DNA of 64,000 bases from Loktanella sp. DSM 29012 (GTDB taxonomy: Bacteria > Pseudomonadota > Alphaproteobacteria > Rhodobacterales > Rhodobacteraceae), in contig NZ_FOEJ01000001.1 of NCBI RefSeq assembly GCF_900110705.1, forward strand, positions 813,501 through 877,500, given 5' to 3'. Below, piece after piece: positions 10,787-20,526 of this stretch (its first letter is position 1; each line of letters begins with the position of its first letter). The notes beneath the pieces were generated by a model, which ran no database searches, was not told the origin of the DNA, and saw only the letters and a list, made by a program, of their open reading frames with translations. The position numbers and the translations under genes were made by a program.

Positions 10787-11368
10787 GTGCTGCGCGCGCG
10801 CAAGGTGCGTCTGGAAACGGAACGGCTGACGCTGCGCGCGCCCGTCCACGCCGATTTTCGCGCCTGGGCTGCCCTGCGGCGTGACAGCGCAGATTTCCTG
10901 CAGAAATGGGAACCGACGTGGGCGGCTGACCATTTCAGCCGCAAGAGTTTCACCAACCGCGTCTATTGGTCCCAGCGGTCGATCACGCAGGGCACCGCTG
11001 TTCCGCTGTTCCTGATCCGCCGTGACGACAACACACTGCTGGGTGCGATCACGCTGGACAACATCCGGCGCGGCCCTGCGCAGGCAGGGACCACAGGCTA
11101 CTGGATCGGCGCGCCTTTCGCGCGTCAGGGCTACATGCGCGAGGCGATCGAGGCCGTGGTGCACTACGCCTTTACGAAACTCGACCTCAGCCGGATCGAG
11201 GCAGGTTGCCTGCCCGAAAACACCGCGTCGCGTCGCCTTCTGGAACAAACGGGCTACAAATACGAAGGGGTGGCGCAAAGCTATCTGCAGATCGACGGGC
11301 GTTGGCGCAACCATGTGCTCTACGCCAACCTGCGACACGACCGACGGGGCAAGACGGACGCCGGCTAG
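10787..11368 (+). CDS. GNAT family N-acetyltransferase (RimJ-like)
   Basis: A 193-residue acetyltransferase related to ribosomal protein alanine acetyltransferases RimJ/RimL. Visible signatures are LETERLTLRAPVHADF at the N-terminus, the acetyl-CoA binding region GYWIGAPFARQGYMREAI near residue 105 and the C-terminal NTASRRLLEQTGYKYEG. The start is a GTG at 10787, two bases after the previous stop, so it belongs to the same operon as the M16 peptidase. This pairing is common in Rhodobacteraceae. The substrate cannot be read from the sequence. Confidence 0.9.
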   Translation: MLRARKVRLETERLTLRAPVHADFRAWAALRRDSADFLQKWEPTWAADHFSRKSFTNRVYWSQRSITQGTAVPLFLIRRDDNTLLGAITLDNIRRGPAQAGTTGYWIGAPFARQGYMREAIEAVVHYAFTKLDLSRIEAGCLPENTASRRLLEQTGYKYEGVAQSYLQIDGRWRNHVLYANLRHDRRGKTDAG

Positions 11369-11385
11369 GCGGTCCGGCCCGATAA

Positions 11386-12810
11386 ATGGGGCAAGACATG
11401 TTTACACCAGCCACTGATGCCAACCTCGCGGACCTGCGCGCGGCCCTGCCGGACGGCACGTTCAAGGATGCGACAGACAGCTACCTGACCGAACCGCGCG
11501 GCCGCTGGCAGGGGGCTGGCACCGTCGTTGCCCCCGGCACCACCGACGCGGTGTCCAGCATCCTTGCCTATTGCAATGACCACCGCATCGCGGTCGTGCC
11601 CTACGGCGGCGGGACGGGTCTGGTCGGCGGACAGTTGATGGGCAAGGGGGCCGTGCCGCTGGTGCTGTCGCTTGAACGCATGACCGCCATCCGTGACCGG
11701 TTCCCGTCCGAGAACGTACTGGTGGTCGAGGCGGGTGCCATCCTTGCCGACGTGCAGGCCGAGGCGGAACGCCTGGGCCGCCATTTCCCGCTGTCGCTGG
11801 CCTCCGAAGGATCGGCGCGCATCGGCGGTTTGCTGTCCACGAATGCAGGCGGTGTGAATGTCCTGCGCTATGGCAACGCCCGCGCACAATGTCTGGGGCT
11901 CGAGGTGGTGCGCCCCGACGGCACGATCTGGCACGGACTGACGCGCCTGCGCAAGGACAACACCGGATACGACCTGCGCGATCTGTTCATCGGTGCCGAA
12001 GGCACGCTGGGCATCATCACTGCCGCGGCTTTGCGGCTGGTGCCGCAGCCCGTGCGCATCGGTGCGGCAATGATGGCCGTGCCTTCGCCGCAGGCCGCCC
12101 TCGATCTGCTTGGCATCGCGCAGGGGCGGTTGGGCGATGGTATCTCTGCGTTTGAAATCATCCACCGTCAGGGCCTCGATTTCCTGGCCGAGGTCGGGCC
12201 GGATGTGAAACCGCCCTTTGCCGAAACGCCCGACTGGATGGTGCTGATCGACGTGGGCTTGCCCGCGGGCCTGTCGCCGGACACGGCGCTGGAGGATCTG
12301 TTCACCGAGGCCGTCGCCGCCGATCTGGTCATCGACGGCGTCATCGCGCAATCCATGGCCGACCGCGCCGCGTTCTGGAAAATCCGCGAAAGCATCCCCG
12401 AGGCGAACCGCCGCATCGGGTCGATCAGTTCGCATGACATCTCTGTCCCGCTCAGCGCGGTGCCTGAATTCATCGCACGGGGCGCACCGGTGCTGGCCGA
12501 AATCGGGCATTTCCGGATCAATTGTTTTGGGCACCTTGGCGACGGCAACCTGCACTACAACGTCTTTCCCATGCCCGGCCGCAACCGCGCCGATTACGAG
12601 GCCGAACGCCCCGCCGTGAAAAAGGCGGTGCACGATCTGGCCCATGCCTTTGGCGGGTCAGTCAGCGCCGAACACGGTGTCGGCAGGCTCAAGGTGGGTG
12701 ATCTGGAAACCTACAGCGATCCTGCCAAGCTGGCGATGATGCGCGCGATCAAGGATGCGCTGGACCCGCATGGCATCATGAACCCCGGAGCCGTGCTGCG
12801 GCAGGCCTAG
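11386..12810 (+). CDS. FAD-linked 2-hydroxyacid dehydrogenase (GlcD family)
   Basis: A flavoprotein of the D-lactate/glycolate/D-2-hydroxyglutarate dehydrogenase group. The 474-residue protein has the PCMH-type FAD domain with VVPYGGGTGLVGGQ near residue 70 and SEGSARIGGLLSTNAGGVNV near 145, and the C-terminal cap domain ending in CFGHLGDGNLHYNVFP and GSVSAEHGVGR, which hold the metal and flavin ligands. The single-gene form without glcE/glcF argues for a D-2-hydroxyglutarate- or D-lactate-type enzyme, but the substrate is not determined. It starts 17 bp after the acetyltransferase. Confidence 0.9.
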   Translation: MGQDMFTPATDANLADLRAALPDGTFKDATDSYLTEPRGRWQGAGTVVAPGTTDAVSSILAYCNDHRIAVVPYGGGTGLVGGQLMGKGAVPLVLSLERMTAIRDRFPSENVLVVEAGAILADVQAEAERLGRHFPLSLASEGSARIGGLLSTNAGGVNVLRYGNARAQCLGLEVVRPDGTIWHGLTRLRKDNTGYDLRDLFIGAEGTLGIITAAALRLVPQPVRIGAAMMAVPSPQAALDLLGIAQGRLGDGISAFEIIHRQGLDFLAEVGPDVKPPFAETPDWMVLIDVGLPAGLSPDTALEDLFTEAVAADLVIDGVIAQSMADRAAFWKIRESIPEANRRIGSISSHDISVPLSAVPEFIARGAPVLAEIGHFRINCFGHLGDGNLHYNVFPMPGRNRADYEAERPAVKKAVHDLAHAFGGSVSAEHGVGRLKVGDLETYSDPAKLAMMRAIKDALDPHGIMNPGAVLRQA

Positions 12811-12848
12811 CCTTTCGGCTTAACCATTCGTTCACCCGAATCGTTCAA

Positions 12849-12880
12849 ACACGTCACAGCGGTAAATCCGCTGCACGTGT
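12849..12880. terminator. Hairpin downstream of the GlcD-family gene
   Basis: Two-part inverted repeat: ACACGT (12849-12854) with ACGTGT (12875-12880), and CAGCGG (12857-12862) with CCGCTG (12868-12873), around a TAAAT loop. It lies 39 bp after the stop, between convergent genes. There is no T-run, so it may be a Rho-dependent or 3' end-stabilising structure. Confidence 0.4.
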
Positions 12881-12891
12881 GGGTGCAATGA

Positions 12892-12942
12892 CCCCGCTGC
12901 GGGCCTCGAACGGGCCAAACTGGCAAAGTCAGCGCAGCGGGG
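12892..12942 (-). terminator. Inverted repeat downstream of apt
   Basis: CCCCGCTGCG at 12892-12901 pairs exactly with CGCAGCGGGG at 12933-12942, with a 31-base interior that also contains GGGCC/GGCC complementarity. It lies just after the apt stop on the minus strand and could terminate the mtnP-apt message. A role is inferred from position only. Confidence 0.4.
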
Positions 12943-12959
12943 GCGTCTTGCTTTTTGGC

Positions 12960-13490
12960 CTATTCGCCTGCGTAGGCACACAGCGCATGGACATCCATGT
13001 TCATGCCTTCCAACTTGGCCCGTCCGCCCAGGTCGGGCAGGTCGATGATGAACGCACAGCCAACGACCTCTGCACCCAGCTTTTCGCACAGCTTGATCCC
13101 GGCCTCGGCGGTGCCGCCTGTCGCCAACAGATCGTCCACGATCAACACGCGTTCACCCGGCTGCAACGCGTCATCGTGAATTTCGACGACCGCCTCGCCG
13201 TATTCCAGCGTATAGGCCTGTTCGATGGTCCGCGCGGGCAGCTTGCCCTTTTTGCGGATCGGCACGAACCCCTTGGACAGCTGGTGCGCGATGGCCCCGC
13301 CCAGAATGAAACCGCGCGCCTCCAGTCCCACGACCTTGTCGATCTGCATGCCCGCATAGGGGTGCAGCAACTGGTCGATCGCGATGCGGAACCCGCGCGG
13401 GTCCGCAAACAGGGTCGTCACGTCGCGGAACATGATGCCTTCGTGCGGGAAATCGGGGATCGTGCGGATATAGTCTTCGACGGTTTTCAT
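12960..13490 (-). CDS. apt: Adenine phosphoribosyltransferase
   Basis: Converts adenine and PRPP to AMP in purine salvage. The 176-residue protein opens with the family segment [23 protein letters not shown] and has the PRPP-binding motif [12 protein letters not shown] near residue 125. Its ATG overlaps the mtnP stop (ATGA), so the two are translated from one message. Together they recycle the adenine released from methylthioadenosine, which makes functional sense of the pairing. Confidence 0.97.
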   Translation of the reverse strand: MKTVEDYIRTIPDFPHEGIMFRDVTTLFADPRGFRIAIDQLLHPYAGMQIDKVVGLEARGFILGGAIAHQLSKGFVPIRKKGKLPARTIEQAYTLEYGEAVVEIHDDALQPGERVLIVDDLLATGGTAEAGIKLCEKLGAEVVGCAFIIDLPDLGGRAKLEGMNMDVHALCAYAGE

Positions 13491-14365
13491 GTCTTGTCCT
13501 TTGGGGTCAGCACACGGCCAGCGACCGCATCCAGTTTTGCAATCAGATCGGGGTCGCGCCGGTCGGGCGCGGTCATGATGGCATGGGTCAACGCAGTATC
13601 ACAGCCCGCGGCGCAGCCTGTTGGCAGATCCGCGGCCAGCGCCACGACCAGATCACGGGCCTTGGTGCCGTTGCCCTGCAGGGTTGCGATCACATCCGAT
13701 ACGTCCACCGACCCGTGGTCGGGGTGCCAGCTGTCGAAATCGGTGATCATCGCAACCGAGGCATAATGCAGCTCTGCCTCGCGGGCGAGCTTGGCCTCTG
13801 GCATGTTGGTCATGCCGATCACGTCGGCCCCCCAGACGTCACGGTACATCACACTTTCCGCACGGGTGGAAAACTGCGGACCTTCCATCGCGAGGTATGT
13901 GCCACCCGCGTGGACATTGATGCCCACACTGCGGGCCGCCGTCACACAGGCCGCCGACAGTGCGTCGCATACCGGGTGGGCCACGCTGACGTGCCCCACA
14001 CAGCCGGGGCCAAAGAATGACTTGTCCCGCGCAAACGTCCGATCGATGAACTGATCGACCACCACGAAATCACCCGGCGGCATGTCCGCCCGGAACGATC
14101 CGCAGGCCGACAGGCTGACCACGTGGGTGCAGCCCAGCCGTTTCAGCGCGTCGATGTTCGCGCGGTAAGGGACGGACGTCGGCGTATGCACATGCCCACG
14201 CCCATGACGCGGCAGGAACGCCAGCGGCTGATCGCCCAGCGTGCCGGTCAGGATTGCGTCCGAGGGCACACCAAAGGGGCTATCGACGTCCTGCCACGCG
14301 GCGTCCGCAAGGCCGGGGATGTCATACAACCCCGATCCGCCGATAATACCTAACCTGCCGCGCAT
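13487..14365 (-). CDS. mtnP: S-methyl-5'-thioadenosine phosphorylase
   Basis: Phosphorolyses methylthioadenosine (a by-product of polyamine and homoserine lactone synthesis) to adenine and methylthioribose 1-phosphate. The 292-residue protein opens [19 protein letters not shown] and contains [18 protein letters not shown] and [15 protein letters not shown], characteristic of the MTAP/PNP family. The ATG at 14365 is chosen over a start 40 codons upstream because AGGGGA precedes it and it matches the family N-terminus. It is coupled to apt by ATGA. Confidence 0.95.
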   Translation of the reverse strand: MRGRLGIIGGSGLYDIPGLADAAWQDVDSPFGVPSDAILTGTLGDQPLAFLPRHGRGHVHTPTSVPYRANIDALKRLGCTHVVSLSACGSFRADMPPGDFVVVDQFIDRTFARDKSFFGPGCVGHVSVAHPVCDALSAACVTAARSVGINVHAGGTYLAMEGPQFSTRAESVMYRDVWGADVIGMTNMPEAKLAREAELHYASVAMITDFDSWHPDHGSVDVSDVIATLQGNGTKARDLVVALAADLPTGCAAGCDTALTHAIMTAPDRRDPDLIAKLDAVAGRVLTPKDKT

Positions 14366-14499
14366 GTCGTCCCCTGCGTTGTGCCCGTCCCGTTGTGACC
14401 ACTGCGCCCGTGCCGCGCAACCACTAAGCCCGTCGGGGGTGACAATCGCGGCCCCGTGTCGTAGGGGCGGCACAACAGATTTCAAAGACAGGTTTTCCT

Positions 14500-16122
14500 A
14501 TGGCCCGCCGCGCGCTCTTGGCGAATTTCGCCGATTCCATCGCCCTGACCGATCCCAGCGCCCCGCTGACTGCCGGTCGGCTGCGGATCGAGGTTCTGTC
14601 AGGCCTCACGGTGGCCCTCGCCCTCGTGCCAGAGGCGGTCGCTTTTGCCTTTGTCGCGGGCGTGCCGCCGCTGGTGGGCCTTTATGCCGCGTTCATCGTC
14701 GGCCTCGTGACCGCACTGATCGGTGGGCGTCCGGGGATGATTTCCGGGGCGACGGGTGCGCTGGCCGTGGTCATGGTCAGCCTAGTTGCGGTGCACGGCA
14801 TCGAATACCTCTTTGCCACTGTGGTTTTGATGGGGCTGATCCAGTTGGTCGTCGGTATCATGCGCTGGGGCAAATTCATCCGGCTTGTGCCACACCCGGT
14901 CATGCTGGGCTTTGTGAACGGGCTGGCCATAGTGATTTTCATGGCGCAGCTGTCGCAATTTCAGGTGCCCGGCACCGCCGTCGCGACCGGACATGGCATG
15001 TCGGGTGGCGAATGGCTGTCTGGCTTGCCGTTGATCATCATGCTGGTCCTGACGTTCCTGACCATGGCGATCATCTGGCTCATGCCCAAGATCACCAGTT
15101 TTGTCCCCGCCCCGCTGGCCGGGATCGGGATCGTCGCGGCCATCGTGATCCTGTTCGGTGTGGATACACCCGTGGTCGGCGACCTTGCATCCATCGAGGG
15201 CGGCCTGCCGCCGTTCCATATTCCGCAGGTTCCGCTGACACTCGAGACGCTTCAGATCATCCTGCCGTACGCGCTGATCCTCGCCGCCATCGGCCTGATC
15301 GAGAGCCTGCTGACACTGAATCTGGTCGGTGAAATGACCAACCAGCGTGGTGGTGCCTCACAGGAATGCATCGCGCAGGGTGCGGCCAACACGATCACCG
15401 GGTTCTTTGGTGGCATGGGCGGCTGCGCAATGATCGGTCAGTCAATGATCAACGTGAAATCGGGCGGTCGGACCCGCGTCGCCGGGATCGCCGCAGCCCT
15501 GTTTTTGCTGGCGTTCATCCTGTTCGCATCCGGTCTGATCGCGCAGATCCCGCTGGCGGCACTCGTGGGCGTGATGTTCATGGTGGTGATCGGAACCTTT
15601 GCCTGGAACAGCTTTACCATCATGCGCAAGGTGCCCAAATCCGACGCCTTCGTCATCGTGCTGGTGACCGTCGTGACGGTCATGACCGACCTCGCCACCG
15701 CCGTTCTGGTCGGTGTGGTCGTGTCGGCCTTGGTCTATGCCTGGGGCAACGCCAGCCGCATCTACGCCAGCACCTACACCACACCCGAAGGGGCCAAGGT
15801 CTACCAGATCCAGGGGCCGCTGTTCTTTGGCTCTGCCGAAGGATTCTCCGAACTCTTTAAACCAGAAGAGGACCCCGGCTTGGTGATTGTCGATTTCGAA
15901 AACAGCCGCGTGGTGGACCAGTCGGCCTTGCAAGCGATCGAGGCTGTCGCCGCGAAATACAACGCGGCAGGCAAGCATATCCAGCTGCGCCACCTCAGCC
16001 GCGACTGCCATCGCCTGCTGTCAAAGGCGGGTCACCTGATGGTCGATAGTGACGATGACCCCGATTACGCGCTTGCCGTCGATTATTCGGTGCGCACGGG
16101 CATTTTCGGCGCGGGCCACTGA
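14500..16122 (+). CDS. SulP family inorganic anion permease with STAS domain
   Basis: A 540-residue membrane protein of the SulP/SLC26 family (sulfate, bicarbonate or related anions). It has 10-12 hydrophobic helices from about residue 25 to 410, with the family motifs LVPEAVAFAFVAGVPPLVGLYAAF and TGFFGGMGGCAMIGQSMINV, and a cytoplasmic STAS domain (about residues 425-535, IVDFENSRVVDQSALQAIEA). The start ATG at 14500 lacks a strong ribosome site. The transported anion cannot be inferred; there is no carbonic anhydrase or sulfur gene next to it. Confidence 0.93.
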   Translation: MARRALLANFADSIALTDPSAPLTAGRLRIEVLSGLTVALALVPEAVAFAFVAGVPPLVGLYAAFIVGLVTALIGGRPGMISGATGALAVVMVSLVAVHGIEYLFATVVLMGLIQLVVGIMRWGKFIRLVPHPVMLGFVNGLAIVIFMAQLSQFQVPGTAVATGHGMSGGEWLSGLPLIIMLVLTFLTMAIIWLMPKITSFVPAPLAGIGIVAAIVILFGVDTPVVGDLASIEGGLPPFHIPQVPLTLETLQIILPYALILAAIGLIESLLTLNLVGEMTNQRGGASQECIAQGAANTITGFFGGMGGCAMIGQSMINVKSGGRTRVAGIAAALFLLAFILFASGLIAQIPLAALVGVMFMVVIGTFAWNSFTIMRKVPKSDAFVIVLVTVVTVMTDLATAVLVGVVVSALVYAWGNASRIYASTYTTPEGAKVYQIQGPLFFGSAEGFSELFKPEEDPGLVIVDFENSRVVDQSALQAIEAVAAKYNAAGKHIQLRHLSRDCHRLLSKAGHLMVDSDDDPDYALAVDYSVRTGIFGAGH

Positions 16123-16130
16123 CCCGCGCC
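16108..16130. terminator. Bidirectional hairpin between convergent genes
   Basis: GGCGCGGG (16108-16115) and CCCGCGCC (16123-16130) form a perfect 8-bp stem with a 7-base loop that includes the SulP stop codon. It sits between the convergent SulP and flavin reductase genes. No T-run follows on either strand, so termination strength is uncertain. Confidence 0.4.
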
Positions 16131-16141
16131 CGCCGTGCCGG

Positions 16142-16747
16142 TCATTCGCCGGGACGGCCCATCTCGAACACGTTTTCCACCACCGAAAAATCGCGATAAC
16201 CCAATCGGCTGACCGGCTTCACGGCGGTGACGTCGAACATGCCGTCCTTGATGAACCGATCATCGATGTGGATGCCCACCACCTCGCCGAACACGGCATA
16301 GTTGGCGGCACCTTCCAGTTTGATGATCTGGCGCAGTTCGCATTCCAGCACGGCGGGGGCTGCGGCGACAAAGGGACAGTCGATTGTGGTGCACTGGCCC
16401 TTTTCCAGACCCGTCAGTTCAAATTCGTCGACATCCGCGCGCCAGCCGCCGGAACTGTGATTCATCTGCTCCTTGAGGTCGAAGGACACCACGTTGCAGG
16501 CAAACACGCCGGTGTCGTTGATATTGGCCAGCGAATCCTTGGTCCCCGGACGGTCGGGTTTTGCGCCCAGTGACGCGAACATCACCTGCGGCGGCGTATA
16601 GGCGACGGCGTTGAAAAACGAATAGGGGGCCAGATTGTCCCGCCCGTCCGCGCCGCGTGTCGAAATCCATCCGATGGGGCGCGGTGTCACCAGCGCGTTG
16701 AACGGGTTGTGCGGCAGGTCGTGGCCGTCTTTGGGGCGATAGAACAT
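16142..16747 (-). CDS. Flavin reductase family (FMN-binding split barrel) protein
   Basis: A 201-residue member of the flavin reductase/DIM6-NTAB family, which bind FMN and either reduce it for a partner oxygenase or act as oxidoreductases. The opening NPFNALVTPRPIGWISTRG and APYSFFNAVAYTPPQVMF (residues 13-60) are diagnostic. No monooxygenase partner is encoded beside it, so the role is open. It is divergent from the acetyltransferase at 16822, leaving a 74-bp intergenic region for both promoters. Confidence 0.88.
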   Translation of the reverse strand: MFYRPKDGHDLPHNPFNALVTPRPIGWISTRGADGRDNLAPYSFFNAVAYTPPQVMFASLGAKPDRPGTKDSLANINDTGVFACNVVSFDLKEQMNHSSGGWRADVDEFELTGLEKGQCTTIDCPFVAAAPAVLECELRQIIKLEGAANYAVFGEVVGIHIDDRFIKDGMFDVTAVKPVSRLGYRDFSVVENVFEMGRPGE

Positions 16748-16821
16748 GGCGGTCTCTTTCCTATGGGTCGATACAAGTTTAGCCTACCCACAAGGCACGA
16801 CCAGAGCAGAAGACGAACAGC

Positions 16822-17319
16822 ATGGATATCACCACCGCACAAGAGCGGCCCGACGACCACTGGGAGGTCGAGGCCCTCTATGACCTCTGTTTTGCGCCCG
16901 GTCGGACAGCCCTTTCGTCCTATCGCCTGCGGGATGGCGTCGATCCCGTGGCGCAATTGTGCCTTGTCGCCCGCGATGGCTATGGTCAGGTTGCGGGCGC
17001 GATCCGTCACTGGCCCGTCTGCGTGGGGGGCAAGCCTGCGGTTCTGCTTGGCCCCGTGGCCGTGCACCCCACTCACCAAGGCGAAGGCATCGCGGCCCTG
17101 CTGATCTGGCGCTGTCTGGAAATCGCGGCCAAGGCGGGTCATCCGCGCATGATGCTGGTCGGTGACGAACCCTACTACGGCCGTTTCGGATTTCGTCGCC
17201 TGACCGATGTGACCATGCCGCCCCCCACCAACCCTGACCGGGTCTTGGGGATCGCATTGCGGCGCGGTGGCTGGGACGGCGTGACAGGGTCCGTGACACC
17301 GGCCACAGATTGCAAATGA
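16822..17319 (+). CDS. GNAT family N-acetyltransferase (YhbS-like)
   Basis: A 165-residue acetyltransferase of the YhbS/COG3153 type. The acetyl-CoA pyrophosphate loop appears as LGPVAVHPTHQGEGIAALL near residues 75-93, followed by LVGDEPYYGRFGF, a segment typical of this subgroup. The substrate is unknown. The start ATG at 16822 follows AGCAGAAGACGAACAGC. It is followed 42 bp later by the EcsC gene on the same strand. Confidence 0.87.
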   Translation: MDITTAQERPDDHWEVEALYDLCFAPGRTALSSYRLRDGVDPVAQLCLVARDGYGQVAGAIRHWPVCVGGKPAVLLGPVAVHPTHQGEGIAALLIWRCLEIAAKAGHPRMMLVGDEPYYGRFGFRRLTDVTMPPPTNPDRVLGIALRRGGWDGVTGSVTPATDCK

Positions 17320-17361
17320 ACACGGCACGCATATCTTTGTGACAGCGCTGCGGAGGCTGAC

Positions 17362-18150
17362 ATGACCAACCCCGATCCCACGACAGACGATCACCTGCCC
17401 CTCACCGCCGAGGTCGAGGACCGTATTCGCGCCTTGGCGCACCGCCAGCGCCGGGCCAATGGCCTGATGATGCGGGCGATCAATTTCGTGGGCGGGCAGG
17501 TGGATGATACGCTCAAACTGTTGCCTGCCGGCGCGCGCGGCCAGATCGACACCGCCGTGCGCGCGGCACTGGAACGCAGTTTCGACATTGCCGCCAGATC
17601 ACGCGAAGGGGCCGCCGGTCAGGCCGTCCAATCCGATGCCGCCCACAAGGCGATGGCGACCCTGTCCGGGGCCATCGGCGGCTTTGGCGGGTTGCCCACG
17701 GCGCTGGCGGAATTGCCCGTGGCCACCACGATGATCTTTCGTGCGGTGCAGGGCGTCGCGGCGCAGTACGGTGAGGACCCGACCAGCATGCAGACCCGCA
17801 TGGATTGTCTGGCTGTCTTTGGTGCCGGCAGCGCCCAGGGCGAAAGCATCGACACCGCCTTTATCGGGGCGCGGCTGGGGCTGACGGGGGCCGCGGTGCA
17901 TAGCCTGATCGGGCGCGTCGCCCCGCGTTTCGCGACCCTGCTGACGCAGAAACTGGCGACACAGGCCGTCCCGATCCTGGGGGCTGCTGCCGGGGCCGGG
18001 ACCAATTACGCCTTTACCCAGTATTTCGTCGAAATGGCCCATGTGCATTTCGGCCTGCGCCAACTGTCGCGCCGCCACGGCGAAGACGCGGTGCTGACCC
18101 TGTTCCACGCCACACTCAGCGACGCGCGCCCACCCGCCAAAACCGCCTAA
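17362..18150 (+). CDS. EcsC family protein
   Basis: A 262-residue protein of the EcsC family, named after a Bacillus gene linked to an ABC transporter; its biochemical role is unknown. It has an N-terminal helical region, several glycine/alanine-rich hydrophobic stretches (IGGFGGLPTALAELPVATTMIFRAVQGVA near residues 95-125 and VPILGAAAGAGTNYAFT near 205-221) and a C-terminal HFGLRQLSRRHG segment, all typical. The ATG follows GCGGAGGCTGAC. Its TAA overlaps the ptsP stop on the opposite strand, so the two genes converge tail to tail. Confidence 0.88.
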   Translation: MTNPDPTTDDHLPLTAEVEDRIRALAHRQRRANGLMMRAINFVGGQVDDTLKLLPAGARGQIDTAVRAALERSFDIAARSREGAAGQAVQSDAAHKAMATLSGAIGGFGGLPTALAELPVATTMIFRAVQGVAAQYGEDPTSMQTRMDCLAVFGAGSAQGESIDTAFIGARLGLTGAAVHSLIGRVAPRFATLLTQKLATQAVPILGAAAGAGTNYAFTQYFVEMAHVHFGLRQLSRRHGEDAVLTLFHATLSDARPPAKTA

Positions 18151-20390
18151 AGCCGGCTTTTCAGATAGCCGCTGACGGCGTCGCGTGCGGACAGATCGCC
18201 CTTGGCCCAAGCGTCATCCATGACGGCCCGCACCTCGTTCAGATCGACACGGCGCAGCAGGTGTTTCACGGGGCCGACCGATGCAGGCCGCATCGACAGG
18301 GACCGGAACCCGCAAGCCGCGAGGCAGATCGCCTCCAGCGGGCGGCCCGCATCCTCGCCGCAGAACGACAGGTGGGTGCCCGCATCGGCGCAGCGTTTGA
18401 CGACCATTTGCAGGAACGTCAGGAAACTGTGGTTCAGCGTGTCATAACGACGCCGCACCCGTTCGTTTTCGCGATCAGCGGCATAGAAAAACTGTTTCAG
18501 GTCGTTGCCACCGACCGAGATGAAATCGACCTCCTGGAAAAATGCATCCGGGGCGAACCCCAGCGACGGCGTTTCCAGCATGGCACCGACGTTCAGCGGC
18601 GCGGGCAGGGGGTTGCCCAGGATCTTTTCGCGGGCCAGCACCTTGTCCAGTTCGGCGCGTGCTGCGCGGTATTCCGACAGCAGCGTGATGAACGGGAACA
18701 TGACCGTCAGCGGCCCGCCGTTTGCGGCCCGCACCAGCGCCTGTAGCTGCATCCGCAGGATGCCCGGCTTGTCCAGACCGACCCTGATCGCACGCCAGCC
18801 CATCGCGGGGTTGGGCTCGTCGTTGGGTTTCATGTAGGGCAGGACCTTGTCCGACCCGATATCCAGCGTCCGGAATGCAATCGGTTTGCCACCCGAGGCC
18901 TTCATCACCCGCGCATACAGTGCCGACAGCTCTGACCGCTTGGGCATGTGGCTGCGGATCAGGAATTGCAGCTCCGTGCGGAACAGACCCACACCCAGGG
19001 CACCCGACCCTTCGAGTGACGGCAGGTCCGCGAGCAGGCCCGCGTTCATGTAGAGTCCCAGTTTCGTGCCGCATTGCGTCAGCGCTGGTTCGTCCCGGAT
19101 CGACGCATAGCGCTCTTGGGCGCGCGTCTGCATCGCCAGCTTGTCGCGGAACGCGGCGTGCACGGCTTCGTCAGGGCGCAGGTGCACGACGCCCTGATCG
19201 CCGTCCACCAGAATTGGGTCGCCGTTCAGCGCCTCGGTGGTGATGCCCTTGGCATTGATGACCAGCGGGATCGCCCAGGCGCGGGCGACAACCGTGGCGT
19301 GGCTGCCGACAGAGCCTTCTTCCAGCACGATGCCGCGCAGTTTCTTGCCGTAGTCCAGCAGCTCTCCGGGGCCGATGTTGCGCGCCACCAGGATCGGATT
19401 GTCGGGCATGTCAGCACCCGTGTCCTTGCCCTGTCCCGTCAGGATGCGCAGCAGGCGGTTCGACAGGTCGTCCAGATCGTTCAGCCGTTCGCGCATATAG
19501 GCGTCGCCGGCCTGGTTCAGCCGCGTGCGGGCCAGCGATTGTTCCTTTTCCACCGCGGCCTCGGCGGTCAGGCCGTTGCTGATGTCGGCCTCCATCCGGC
19601 GCATCCAGCTGCGCGAATTGGCGAACATGCGGTAGGCCTCGAAAATCTCCAGCTGGTCAGTGGTCATTTGCCGACTGCCCGACAACAGCGCATCGACCGA
19701 GGATCGCAGTTCCTCGACCGCGTCGCGCAGACGCTGCAATTCCAGATCGGGATCGTCCGAGATCGGGTTGGTGACCACGACCCGTGCCTCGTGCAGGAAC
19801 ACATTGCCCGACGACGCGCCCTCTTGTGCGATCGACCCGCGGAACAGCACCGGGTTCTGGTGCCGTGCGGACAGGGCCGCACCTTCACCGATGAATGCGC
19901 CCAGTTCGGTCATCTCGGCCAGCACCATGGCCACGACTTCCAGCGCGTAAACCTCGTCGGCACTGAATTCGCGGGCGTCCTTGGACTGCACGACCAGCAC
20001 GCCCAGCGCATCGCCCAGCCGCTGAATAGGCACGCCGCAGAACGACGAATACCGTTCTTCGCCGGTTTCGGGCATATAGCGGAAACCGCGCGCGCTGGGG
20101 GCGTCGGCGGCATTGATGACCCGCCGCGTTCGGGCGACCCGACCGACCAGACCCTCGCCCAGCCGCAGCCGGGTCTTGTGCACGGATTCCTCGGCCAGAC
20201 CCTGTGTGGCGCACAGTTCCAGTGTCTCGTTGTCCCGGAACAGATAGATCGAACAGACCTCGGTCTGCATCGAACTGGCGATCAGACCAACGATCTTGTC
20301 CAGCCGTTCCTGTCCCTCGCCACCCTCGGCCAGCGCATGACGCAACCGTTCCAGCAGCTTGCGGCTCTCTGATTCAACGCGCTCCGGCAT
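18147..20390 (-). CDS. ptsP: Phosphoenolpyruvate-protein phosphotransferase PtsP (Enzyme I Ntr)
   Basis: First kinase of the nitrogen-related PTS: it takes phosphate from PEP and passes it to NPr and then EIIA-Ntr. The 747-residue protein has an N-terminal GAF domain (about residues 15-160), the phosphohistidine swivel domain with GSHATVVARAWAIP (His near residue 362), and the PEP-binding barrel ending with FISVGGNDLKQFF and the catalytic Cys in SFCGEDAGRP. The start at 20390 is preceded by a GGGGG site; an in-frame ATG five codons upstream is less likely. Upstream on the same strand are a methyltransferase and lysC, a neighbourhood conserved in roseobacters. Confidence 0.96.
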   Translation of the reverse strand: MPERVESESRKLLERLRHALAEGGEGQERLDKIVGLIASSMQTEVCSIYLFRDNETLELCATQGLAEESVHKTRLRLGEGLVGRVARTRRVINAADAPSARGFRYMPETGEERYSSFCGVPIQRLGDALGVLVVQSKDAREFSADEVYALEVVAMVLAEMTELGAFIGEGAALSARHQNPVLFRGSIAQEGASSGNVFLHEARVVVTNPISDDPDLELQRLRDAVEELRSSVDALLSGSRQMTTDQLEIFEAYRMFANSRSWMRRMEADISNGLTAEAAVEKEQSLARTRLNQAGDAYMRERLNDLDDLSNRLLRILTGQGKDTGADMPDNPILVARNIGPGELLDYGKKLRGIVLEEGSVGSHATVVARAWAIPLVINAKGITTEALNGDPILVDGDQGVVHLRPDEAVHAAFRDKLAMQTRAQERYASIRDEPALTQCGTKLGLYMNAGLLADLPSLEGSGALGVGLFRTELQFLIRSHMPKRSELSALYARVMKASGGKPIAFRTLDIGSDKVLPYMKPNDEPNPAMGWRAIRVGLDKPGILRMQLQALVRAANGGPLTVMFPFITLLSEYRAARAELDKVLAREKILGNPLPAPLNVGAMLETPSLGFAPDAFFQEVDFISVGGNDLKQFFYAADRENERVRRRYDTLNHSFLTFLQMVVKRCADAGTHLSFCGEDAGRPLEAICLAACGFRSLSMRPASVGPVKHLLRRVDLNEVRAVMDDAWAKGDLSARDAVSGYLKSRL

Positions 20391-20526
20391 GCAGCCCCCA
20401 AACAAATTCGGACCACCTATAGGCGATTGCGTGGGGGCGGGGGAAGGTCAAAGGTCCGGTGCATCCAGTCTGTGCCAGCGCTTTGGGCGAATCCGTCCGT
20501 CGGGGAACGGTGAACGGGCAGTTGTA

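Noticed and set aside
11365-12645. A 426-codon minus-strand frame antisense to the GlcD-family gene
   Set aside because: Shadow frame; the GlcD-family protein on the plus strand has clear motifs.
19074-20372. A 432-codon plus-strand frame antisense to ptsP
   Set aside because: It mirrors the strongly supported ptsP frame; the protein is rich in His, Gln and Arg with no domain, as expected for an antisense shadow.
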